The notes beneath the pieces are model-generated. The model was given only the letters and a program-made list of their open reading frames with translations. It did no database searches and was not told the DNA's origin. From positions 27,180,003 through 27,244,002 of the forward strand of contig CM039463.1 in the NCBI GenBank assembly GCA_022414725.1: DNA of 64,000 bases, read 5' to 3'. Below, piece after piece: positions 22,201 to 33,100 of this stretch. The stretch's first letter is position 1. Each line of letters opens with the position of its first letter. The DNA is from Microglena sp. YARC (lineage: Eukaryota; Chlorophyta; Chlorophyceae; Chlamydomonadales; Chlamydomonadaceae). Made by a program: the position numbers and the translations under genes.

Positions 22201-23700
22201 ACGGGTACGAACTGGCTATAGCTATACCTAGGTAGCTTCAGGTTTGGCTCAAGGTCAGGGAAAGGGAGCTGCCGAGAAGCTGCTCCGCGTAGCCCCGAAA
22301 AGAAACAGTTTCCATGGCGATAGGTATGGTCGCACAGCTGCGACCATATCGCCCCCCTCTAAGCCAGCGTTCATTCGATGGCCAGATTTATTTGTTTGGA
22401 CGCATGACCACCAGGGTTGTTCAGGACTCTGCGTCCTCCGTCACGTACGCCACTTCGAAGGGTCCGTTGCGTCGCAGGATGCAACGTGGGGAGGGTCCGT
22501 TGACCAGAAGGAAGGGTCCGTTGCCCTACAGAACGCACGTGGGCAGGCAATGTGTCCGTTGACCAGAAGAAAGGGTCCATTGCTAAGCAGGACGCAGGCT
22601 ATACAATTGGTTGCGTCTCAGGCAGCAGAGCTAGGGATCCTTCTGAGGTACCCTGGTGGCAGTACGCTTGAAGGTGGAATCCAGATACAGTGTCTGTTGC
22701 TCGTTTGTAGTTTGATTTGATTTGATTGTCACAACTCGGCTGCTCACCGTCTCCTAACTTTATGTCCCCCCGTGTGAAACCCACCCACGTAAACCAGGGA
22801 GCATTGGAAGCGGGTGTATCAAATTATAGATTTCGTCATTTTTGTGTACAATTTACTTGAACATGAAATCGGTTACCGTACATAGCTTCAGCCAGCATTT
22901 TGGCTGCACGCTGTCCTCGGTAAATTTGACAACCCGGTATTGTGTTAAATGGATTGTAGAAGTTGAACGCATATAACATCGCCTCGCAACTTCCAGCACC
23001 TCCTGACCTAACGGCGCCTACTCCCTCGTTCTGAGTAGGAAAGGCTCCCCCACATCATATAGAATCCTTCCAGTCTAAGACTAGTGCAGGGAGACCCACC
23101 CTTGAAGGCGAAAATCCTGTTTGCCCCCCAAAACAAAAACTTCAGTCTGCATCAAGGAAATATTGTTACAATGAGTAGAAGACCGTGAAAACAACTGAAC
23201 CGTCTGGCGGTACTTAGCAGTACATCGACGACGCTGCCCCCTGATAGGGCAGTGGCGTCGAGGGCTGCAAGCTAAGCAGTCCTGCAAACCAGATGGCAGG
23301 ACTTGGGAGGGCACAGCACTAGGGCAATGCCGGGCGGTGCCGGTACGTAGCCCTAGCTGGCCTGGGTCAATGGACTTGGCAGTAAGTTACTGCTGCCAGT
23401 CGTAGAACGTAGGGCAGGACGGAACAAAAAGGTTGTAGAAACTGAAAACAAGGTGGAATTGGTAGTACACCGGCGAGCTGCCCAGTAAAGCAGTGGAGCC
23501 GAGGGTCGCCTAGGTACCTTAGAAAACCAGGACTCTACAGTGGTACTTGGCAGTATATCGGCGAGCTGCCCGATAGAGCAGTGTTGTCGAGGGCAACCAA
23601 GAAACCCCCGGCGAGCTGCCCGATAGAGCAGGATTGTCGAGGGCTACCAGGATAGAGATACAAGGGGAAGGTACTCAGGTATTGTTGTCTTTCTCCTTTT
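22201..23700. other. Intergenic DNA, no recognised gene
   Basis: A 158-codon plus-strand frame at 22244-22720 overlaps a family E copy and several gggtccgttg repeats, has no recognisable motif and is rejected as a gene. Imperfect repeats around cggcgagctgcccgatagag occur at 23460-23650. A family C fragment lies near 23085-23135. Confidence 0.5.
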
Positions 23701-23704
23701 CAGT

Positions 23705-25020
23705 CTGCATCATGGGCACCGTTTTCTTGTAGAGGGCCGCACATGGCAGCTTCTAGGCGGCTCCCTTTCCCTGTCCTTGGGCCCCGTACTGCCTGTACTT
23801 GGAGCTGATCGAGTAGACGCTGACGCTGTCTCAATGCCGATACAGCTGCCGAGATCAGTTTCTATCAGTACTAGCATCTGAGCCCGTCGTACCGACGGGA
23901 AGCCCCCCACCCCACCCCACCCCACCCCCCCACCCCCCTTCCCCGGACGCTTCCCCCCCCCACGAACCTCGGACGACGATGGACGGAGCAGGTGTTCCAA
24001 GAGGAACGACAGGTCAGCTTTATTCATCACATGTCAGGAAGCTCGTTCCAGTGGTGACCGGGGAATGGAGATCCAGGATTGACGTTGATGCCTTCCAATT
24101 CCAATGTGATGCCAAGTTGGTTGAACTTGCTAGCCTAGAGCCCGTCGTACCGACATGAAGCCCCCCCCCACCCCCCCCACCCCCCACACACACACCCCAA
24201 CCCAACCCCACACACCCCACACAAACACGAACCTCGGACGAAAATGGACGGAGCAGGTGTTCCGAGAGCGAGGAACGACAGGTCAGCTTTATTCATCACA
24301 GGTCAGAAAGCTCGTTCCCGTGGCGCCTGGGAAATGGTGAGCATCCCTGGAGGAGGAAAAATAAGGGAAAGTCCGTGCCATCTGCGGAAGTGTCGAGTAC
24401 GAAGGCAAACTACAGTATTAAGCTGTGCACACCTGGTCTCCTCTTGGATTCGCTTGGCTCGCTCATTCTCTGGTGCAGGTGGCCCAGAGTGGAGCATGAA
24501 ATCGTGGGTGGGCAAGTTGTCCCCGGCCGAGGGCATGTAGCAACAGGGGGTTGAACAGCCAAGAAAAAGTGTTGAGGACCACGCATGCGTCGGTGAGAGG
24601 GCAAAGCTCCCACGGTGGTGGGGGCCTCGACATGGCGGGTGAAGAAGAGGAAGGCTAATCAAAGATGAGATTGGCCTGTCAGAAAGAGGGAAGCGCATGG
24701 GCGCGAAATGGTCGCATTTTTGGGCCGAACGGCAAGGCACTGAAACCTTTGGAAGTGGTAGGAAGTTTGAGGCACCATGCCGAGCAACCTTGGACGGGCG
24801 GACGGCTAGAAAAAATCGCTGGTGCCAATCCGCGATGATGACAGGTCAGCCCGGGTCAGCCTCTGTCATGAAAGGTCAGCAAGCTCGCTCCCGTGCCGCA
24901 GGCTGCAGCGCAGACCCGAGATCCAGGGCCACGTCGGCGCCAGCTCGGCGAAATAGGGAGATCCTGCCAGGTGGTACCCCAGCCGTGGCAGCAAAACCCC
25001 GGACGGACAACGCGCTACTA
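23705..25020 (+). other. Tandem segments with coding-like texture, unidentified
   Basis: Three related segments (about 23780-23900, 23960-24150, 24225-24340) share agcccgtcgtaccgac, cgaacctcggacgac, atggacggagcaggtgttcc and ggtcagctttattcatcaca, separated by C/CA-rich spacers. The middle copy is open for about 60 codons from the ATG at 23980 (VTGEWRSRIDVDAFQFQ); the third copy keeps the same opening and meets a gtgagc donor-like site after APGKW. This could be exon copies of an unrecognised gene or a decayed retroelement. Confidence 0.3.
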
Positions 25021-25534
25021 TAGACAGGATAACTATCTTCTACCATTAAAAACTGCCGAGATCGCACCTCAGCACAACTACTGCTTCAGTGGCGATTCTA
25101 CTGTGTATCGATAACACGCGCCGGATAACAAGGTGGGTGTGGTTCTCGGGTGCATTTCTCTGTGTCGCTCTGATTGGTGTCTCGCTATGATGGGATGACT
25201 ATTCTCCCCACTCCCAAACGAGTGGAATGGTACTATAGCGCTTATTTAGTCGGTCGCTGAGGCTGACGGCTGATCAATCTAACCCATTGTTTGAGACTAT
25301 ACTGGATGTTTTTGATAGCAACGATGTCTAGATTTTAGAGGCATTTAAAAGAATAAAGCGAATGACCAGTCATGTAGTCCACAAACCGTCAGCTTGCGAT
25401 TTCAATGAAAAAAAATCAGCACCGATTTATTTTGTCAGAGGAAAACCCTGGCAGGGAACTTGTCTGCCTTGGTTAATAGGGATAGTGGTTAATGTTTGTT
25501 TGGTCGAGGTTCTGTATCTCAGATAGTGCGCCGA

Positions 25535-25660
25535 CTCTGTTAAGGGAGTGGCAACGCCATTCCAACCGAATCCTGGTGTCGCTAGTTAATGTCGGAAGAC
25601 CCACCTCCTGGGTTAAAAGTCCTTTCACAACTAAAAACAAAGGAGGCTACAGGGGACTAC
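25535..25660 (+). repeat. Dispersed family C (gtggcaacgccattc), copy 1
   Basis: About 120 bp: gagtggcaacgccattccaa, gaatcctggtgtcgct, gacccacctcctgggt and a tcacaactaaaaac end. Related copies: 30000-30105, inverted at 31475-31560 and 62130-62235. Short, non-coding and in both orientations, so probably a non-autonomous mobile element. Confidence 0.6.
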
Positions 25661-25749
25661 GGTAAATACAAAAATAATCCCTTCTATCTTTCTGTCGCTT
25701 GCTTGCTTGCATCACTATTTAACTGACTACCGATACTTGATCCCATGAA

Positions 25750-27712
25750 GAGTGAATATCCCCATTTATACTGAATACTCAAATTAAGACAAAATATCCA
25801 CTTATACCGAATATTCCCATTTATACTCATGATGCGCTCTGAATATTCCCACTTATACTGAATATTCCCATTTCCAATGAATATTCCCATGTATACTGTA
25901 TATGTATGTTACCATGTATACTAAAGATTCCCATTTATACTGAATATTCCCATTGATACTGAATATTCCCATGTATACTGAATATTCCCATGTATACTGA
26001 ATATTCCCATGTATACTGAATATTCCCATGTATACTGAATATTCCCATGTATACTGAATATCCCCATGTATACTGAATATTCCCATGTATACTGAATATC
26101 CCCATGTATACTGAATATCCCATGTATACTGAATATCCCATGTATACTGAATATTCCCCATGTATACTGAATATTCCCATGTATACTGAATATTCCCATG
26201 TATACTGAATATTCCCATGTATACTGAATATTCCCATGTATACTGAATATTCCCATGTATACTGAATATTCCCATGTATACTGAATATTCCCATGTATAC
26301 TGAATATTCCCATGTATACTGAATATTCCCATGTATACTGAATATCCCCATGTATACTGAATATTCCCCATGTATACTGAATATTCCCATGTATACTGAA
26401 TATTCCCATGTATACTGAATATTCCCATGTATACTGAATATTCCCCATGTATACTGAATATTCCCATGTATACTGAATATTCCCATGTATACTGAATATT
26501 CCCATGTATACTGAATATTCCCATGTATACTGAATATTCCCATGTATACTGAATATTCCCATGTATACTGAATATTCCCATGTATACTGAATATTCCCAT
26601 GTATACTGAATATTCCCATGTATACTGAATATTCCCATGTATACTGAATATTCCCATGTATACTGAATATTCCCATGTATACTGAATATTCCCATGTATA
26701 CTGAATATTCCCATGTATACTGAATATTCCCATGTATACTGAATATTCCCATGTATACTGAATATTCCCATGTATACTGAATATTCCCATGTATACTGAA
26801 TATTCCCATGTATACTGAATATTCCCATGTATACTGAATATTCCCATGTATACTGAATATTCCCATGTATACTGAATATTCCATGTATACTGAATATTCC
26901 CATGTATACTGAATATTCCCATGTATACTGAATATTCCCATGTATACTGAATATTCCCATGTATACTGAATATTCCCATGTATACTGAATATTCCCATGT
27001 ATACTGAATATTCCCATGTATACTGAATATTCCCATGTATACTGAATATTCCCATGTATACTGAATATTCCCATGTATACTGAATATTCCCATGTATACT
27101 GAATATTCCCATGTATACTGAATATTCCCATGTATACTGAATATTCCCATGTATACTGAATATTCCATGTATACTGAATATTCCCATGTATACTGAATAT
27201 TCCCATGTATACTGAATATTCCCATGTATACTGAATATTCCCATGTATACTGAATATTCCCATGTATACTGAATATTCCCATGTATACTGAATATTCCCA
27301 TGTATACTGAATATTCCCATGTATACTGAATATTCCCATGTATACTGAATATTCCCATGTATACTGAATATTCCCATGTATACTGAATATTCCCATGTAT
27401 ACTGAATATTCCCATGTATACTGAATATTCCCATGTATACTGAATATTCCCATGTATACTGAATATTCCCATGTATACTGAATATTCCCATGTATACTGA
27501 ATATTCCCATGTATACTGAATATTCCCATGTATACTGAATATTCCCATGTATACTGAATATTCCCATGTATACTGAATATTCCCATGTATACTGAATATT
27601 CCCATGTATACTGAATATTCCCATGTATACTGAATATTCCCATGTATACTGAATATTCCCATGTATACTGAATATTCCCATGTATACTGAATATTCCCAT
27701 GTATACTGCACG
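25750..27712. repeat. 19-bp satellite (actgaatattcccatgtat), about 90 units
   Basis: A near-perfect array of actgaatattcccatgtat from about 25960 to 27710, with diverged units down to 25750. Occasional one-base shortening or lengthening (ccat versus ccccat) accounts for frame changes. On the minus strand the unit has no stop in any frame; because 19 is not a multiple of 3, all three frames read the same 19-residue repeat and stay open for about 600 codons. This is a satellite, not a gene. Confidence 0.95.
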
Positions 27713-28260
27713 CGCCTGAAATCTTGGCAAGATTAAGCATTGGCAAATGTTATTTCCCCCCTAGAAGTGGATCTCAGAAAAGCATGGCAAAACTAACTTG
27801 GCAAAGGGGTCTATGGCTTTGACTGTCTCAAGCTCAGACCTAAAATCCAGTTGGCAAAGGGTCTTGTGAAATTGTTAAATTTCCTTGTTAAATGTTCACC
27901 AAGTATTCTGCCCAAGATTCCTGTAAAACGATGTAACAATTCAAATCAGGAGCATTAAACTTGCTGGGGCTTAGTAGCCAGACCGGTTCATGGCTCCAGC
28001 CAGCCAAATTGCTGGGTGGAGCCATGTAACCAAGTTCAAGGTCAAGTCCTTGTTCAGAAAGTAGTATGCCCAAGCTTGCTGAAAATAAAACCATGTAGCA
28101 ATTCAAATGAGGAACATTTAACTTGCTAGGGCTTAGTAGGCAGAGTATCATGGTAATCGTAACTTGGCAAAGGCCAACCACCTGGAGTGGTCTCAAGCTG
28201 GATCCCTAATCCGGTTTGGCAAAGGGTCGTTTGCCAAACCATTTGCCAATAATTACGGCG
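27713..28260. repeat. Imperfect duplications around caattcaaatsaggarcatt
   Basis: Two units (about 27900-28070 and 28080-28250) share the phrases gcccaagattcctgtaaaac/ccatgta, caattcaaat and cttgctrgggcttagtag. Related wording occurs at 38000-38160 and 38840-39025, so it is a dispersed family. Confidence 0.55.
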
Positions 28261-28995
28261 CGTACAGTAGACCCATTTATACTGAATATTCTCATGTATA
28301 CTGAATATTCCCATTTATACTGAATATTTTCATGTATACTGAATATTCCCATCAATGCTAAAGATGAACTCAGACTGAATATTTCCATTAGGATTGAAGA
28401 TTCACTGACTGAATATTCACATTAAGATTGAAGGTCCACTCAGACTGAATATTCTCTTTTAGTCTGAAGATATACTCAGACTGAATATTCCCCTTCAAAC
28501 TGAATATTCTGTCCCGTTAAAATTTAAGATCCACTCAGACTGAATATTCCCATTTATACTGAATATTCTCATAAAGACTCGAGATCCCGTAGTCTGGACA
28601 TTCCCATCCATACTGAATATTCGCATAAAGACTCGAGATGCCCTGGACTGGATATTCCCATCCATACTGAATATTCCCATAAAGACTCCAGATACCCTGG
28701 ACTGGATATTCCCATCCATACTGAATATTCACATAAAGACTCCAGATACCCTGGACTGGATATTCCCATCCATACTGAATATTCACATAAAGACTCCAGA
28801 TACCCTGGACTGGATATTCCCATCCATACTGAATATTCACATAAAGACTCCAGATACCCTGGACTGGATATTCCCATCCATACTGAATATTCACATAAAG
28901 ACTCCAGATACCCTGGACTGGATATTTCCATCCATACTGAATATTCACATAAAGACTCCAGATACCCTGGACTGGATATTCCCATCCATACTGAA
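28260..28995. repeat. 54-bp higher-order array
   Basis: The first part has diverged 19-bp-like units; from about 28570 there are seven to eight units of about 54 bp combining ggatattcccatccatactg, aatattcacataaagactcc and agataccctggact. The core resembles the 19-bp satellite, suggesting a higher-order derivative. Confidence 0.9.
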
Positions 28996-29039
28996 TATTT
29001 ACATACTGCTAGTGGTCAGGTAACTGACAGGACATCAAA

Positions 29040-29640
29040 GTCCAAGCCTCCTTTCCTCCTTTGGGAGAAGCGGGGTGGGGGGGTGGGGTGGGGTATGTGT
29101 GTGTGAGTTTCTCCTTTCCTCCTTCGGGAGAAGCTTCAAGCCGCCTTGTATCCTGTGTGTGTGTTTGTGTGTGGGTGGGTGTATGTCTGTGTGTGTGTGT
29201 GTTTCTCCTTTCCTCCTTTGGGAGAAGCTTCAAATCGCCTTCTCTTGTACCATGCATGAGGAGGTCCAATGGTCTGCAGTTCCACACATGGTAACTGTTA
29301 ACTCGGTACCTGTGGAACTAGGTAACCGACAGAACATCTAAGTCCAAGTCTCCTTTCCTCCTATGGGAGAAGCTTCAAGCCGCCTTACAGCATGGGATAG
29401 GGATGGGGGTGAGGAGGGGGGGAGAGCCTTACAACCGCAAGCCCATCATTTGGGATAGGCTTCAAGCTGCCTTCTATCCTGTGTGGTGTGAGTGTGTGTG
29501 TGTGTGTGTGGTGGTGGTGGTGGTGGTGGTGGGGGGGTTATGTGTGTGTGTTTGTGTGTGTGTGGGGTGTGTGTGTTTCTCCTTTCCTCCTTTGGTAGAA
29601 TCTTCAAAACACCTTCTCTCCTAACGTGCTTTAACTCTTC
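29040..29640. repeat. Repeats around tcctttcctcctttgggaga with GT runs
   Basis: Four or five units share ctcctttcctcctttgggag, aagcttcaarccgcctt and (GT)n spacers; gtaactgacaggacatcaaa and gtaaccgacagaacatctaa mark two larger duplications. No gene. Confidence 0.75.
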
Positions 29641-29740
29641 TAATTGTGATCAAACATGCATATTTAGATACTCAGTGCTCAAATCATTTCGTTTAGCTCA
29701 GCACTGTTTTGCTTCTCTACAACCCTTTACCCCAGAACAA

Positions 29741-29790
29741 ATACAATGGCTCATCCAACCTATTTGGAACCCATGCTCTCCTGCCCTGCT
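29741..29790 (+). pseudogene. Partial copy of the secreted-protein first exon
   Basis: The 22 bases from acaatggctcatccaaccta match the exon 1 start of the gene at 30124, then the copy diverges and loses the hydrophobic Leu run. It is another case of an exon edge copied next to the functional one. Confidence 0.55.
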
Positions 29791-29831
29791 GTTTGGTCGT
29801 CTGGTCGAGGGTCGATATCTCCGACCCTAAG

Positions 29832-29990
29832 TGCACTGTAGCACGAACTCAGGGCCCCCGTCGGTAAAACGATTGTTTGGGTTTCAGTTCATCAGTGCTC
29901 TTTCTTTTTAAGCCCTTCCTATCACGGTTGGGCAAGTCCTTTTAGCCTATTTGGCCTACCTCTGGACCGTAACATACATACAAGTGCGCC
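29832..29990 (+). repeat. Dispersed family A (agcacgaactcagggccccc), copy 1
   Basis: About 155 bp: cactgtagcacgaactcagg, aaaacgattgtttggg, tcaatgctttttctttttag-like, ggttgggcaagtcc, gtaacatacatac. Other copies: 36723-36876, 40715-40866, 61485-61640, and a truncated one at 36523-36556. All four full copies share orientation in the window. Confidence 0.7.
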
Positions 29991-29999
29991 TACTCTTTT

Positions 30000-30105
30000 G
30001 TAGGAGTGGCAACGCCATTCAAATTGAATCCGGGTGTCGCTGGTTTGTGTAGGGAGACCCACCCCCTGGGGTGAAAATCCTTTAACAACTAAAACAAATG
30101 CTGTA
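30000..30105 (+). repeat. Dispersed family C, copy 2
   Basis: Same order of blocks as 25535-25660 (gagtggcaacgccattcaaa ... gggagacccaccccctgggg ... caactaaaac). It ends just before the acceptor-like ccccgcag at 30109-30116. Confidence 0.65.
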
Positions 30106-30123
30106 CCCCGCAGGACATCTACA

Positions 30124-33100
30124 ATGGCTCATCCAACCTATTTGGTACCCATGCTTCTACTACTGCTCACCTCCGCCCATGCAGTGGTCCCTACGCACAA
30201 GGGTAAGTCCCTTTGGATAATGTTTGTGGAAGGTGCTGCACCAGTATCAGGTAACCTCGGTGCATTATGCGACGCTAAACTGGGCCGAAGTTGTCGATAT
30301 AAGAGCCTTCCAACGCATGGCGTTGCTGCCGCAGCATACCTCTCAGCTCAGCTTCCTCCCAGCTCCCCTGGAAGACGATTCAGTCAACTAATTTATTTCA
30401 ATTTATTCAAATTTTCATTGATTTCAATTTATTTCAGTTTCCAATTTACTGGAAGTAACCTGATGCGCCTGGCAGTTGATATAATAATCTTTCCAGCAAC
30501 CCAGAAATCATTGGGCTTACCCCAGGGGCTGGCTCAGGGAGCTGCCTAGAAGCTGTTGCACGTAGCCCAACACGCAAAACAGTGCAGCTCAGGCACCACC
30601 ACCACGTCCACAATCATCACCAACACAATAATATTACACTGTATAGAATGGGCTGGTACCCCAATTAGACACAGTCCTGAAATGCAACCAATTTCATAGT
30701 CCTGAGACGCAACTGACCTGTAACCGACCCTTAATCGACACATAGCCTGCGTCGTGCGACACAACCAACCCACTAGAGCTGTTTCTGCGACTGGTACCCC
30801 AATTTGAATGAGTGGCTGTTGAACAACACGGCTTTGAGTGCGCTCTATACATCTTGCAAGATGTCTAGAGGGCACTCGAAGCTGAGTCGTTCAACAGTGG
30901 CCCAGCAGTGGCATGGACACGCCAATCAACTGTCTAAAGAGTTCAATTATCTAAATAGCATTTGAACTCAGGTCCTCCGTTGCATACGTCGGGGCTTGGT
31001 TTTCAAATCTAGCTTTATGGTTTTAGGCCTCTTCCAGGGACAGCGTTTAGTGCTTTTCATAGCTTTGTATAGCTTTTATAGCTTTTTAGGAAGGAAAACA
31101 AAATTGTATAGCGATAATTTCCGCTATATAGTTTTGACCCCGTTTTGGGCAAGACTATCAATAAAAATATCAAACACATTTTTTGTTTGTTTGCCATAAA
31201 TGGCCCTAAAAAGCTATACAAAGCTTTAGAAAGCTGTCCATGGATGAGGCCTATAACCATAAAGCTAGAATGAACCCTCTTTCAGCTTTGAAGTCAGGTT
31301 CTCCGTTGCATACGTGCGATTTGTTAGGGGGGAAGCTCATTGTGTGTTTCAATTACTAGGCCCTTCTTGGCAATCTATACCAGTAATTAATCTTGATTTC
31401 CGACGTTGGGTCCCTTCAGACAAATCTGGCTGCCCCTGGGCTGTAACATACAGTTCTGTACCGTAGCATTTGTTTTTTAGTTATGAAAGGAATTTCACCT
31501 CAGTAGATGGGTCTCCTGACACAAACCAGCGGCACCGAGGATTCAGTTCTCGGCGGCATCCTGCATAAAAAGGCGATCATGGCAGAGGCCTGTACCAAGC
31601 ATGATAATCCTCACCATCCTCATCACCATCACTGCATCTTACACCCCACCTGAATCCAGCAGCATTGTGAACAAGTAGGCTATCATTGCAGAGGCTTGTA
31701 CCAATCATCCTAATCCTCACCATCCTCATCACCATCATTGCATCTTACACCCCTGCTTGATCCAGCAGCATTGTGAAAAAGTAGGCTATCATAGCAGAGG
31801 CCTGTACCAAGCATCCCAATCCTCACCGTCCTCATCACCATCATTGCATCTTGCTCCCCACCTTGATCTGGGAGCATTGTGAAAAAGTAGGCTATCATTG
31901 CAGAGGCCTGTAATAAACATCCTAATCCTCACCATCCTCATCACCATCATTGCATCTTACACCCCTGCTTGATCCGGCAGCATTGTGAAAACGTAGACTA
32001 TCATTGCAGAGGCCTGTACCAAGCATCCCAATCCTCATCTTCATTATCATCATCTGTCATATCATTGCATCAGGAGGAGGAGGCTCCTCAATCCTCATCT
32101 TCATTATCATCATCTGTGTACATATCATTGCATTGGACAGGAGGAGGAGGCAACGCGAATCCTCAATCCTCATCTTCATTATCATCATCTGTGTACATAT
32201 CATTGCATTGGACAGGAGGAGGAGGCAACGCGAATCCTCAATCCTCATCTTCATTATCATCATCTGTGTACATATCATTGCATTGGACAGGAGGAGGAGG
32301 CAACGCGAATCCTCAATCCTCATCTTCATTATCATCATCTGTGTACATATCATTGCATTGGACAGGAGGAGGAGGCAACGCGAATCCTCAATCCTCATCT
32401 TCATTATCATCATCTGTGTACATATCATTGCATTGGACAGGAGGAGGAGGCAACGCGAATCCTCAATCCTCATCTTCATTATCATCATCTGTGTACATAT
32501 CATTGCATTGGACAGGAGGAGGAGGCAACGCGAATCCTCAATCCTCATCTTCATTATCATCATCTGTGTACATATCATTGCATTGGACAGGAGGAGGAGG
32601 CAACGCGAATCCTCAATCCTCATCTTCATTATCATCATCTGTGTACATATCATTGCATTGGACAGGAGGAGGAGGCAACGCGAATCCTCAATCCTCATCT
32701 TCATTATCATCATCTGTGTACATATCATTGCATTGGACAGGAGGAGGAGGCAACGCGAATCCTCAATCCTCATCTTCATTATCATCATCTGTGTACATAT
32801 CATTGCATTGGACAGGAGGAGGAGGCAACGCGAATCCTCAATCCTCATCTTCATTATCATCATCTGTGTACATATCATTGCATTGGACAGGAGGAGGAGG
32901 CAACGCGAATCCTCAATCCTCATCTTCATTATCATCATCTGTGTACATATCATTGCATTGGACAGGAGGAGGAGGCAACGCGAATCCTCAATCCTCATCT
33001 TCATTATCATCATCTGTGTACATATCATTGCATTGGACAGGAGTAGGAGGCAACGCGAATCCTCAATCCTCATCTTCATTATCATCATCTGTGTACATAT

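Noticed and set aside
22244..22720. 158-codon plus-strand frame
   Set aside because: It overlaps a dispersed family E copy and internal gggtccgttg repeats, with no conserved motif or splice support.
25853..27746. Three overlapping minus frames of about 600 codons
   Set aside because: They result from a 19-bp satellite without minus-strand stops; peptide is a pure 19-residue repeat.
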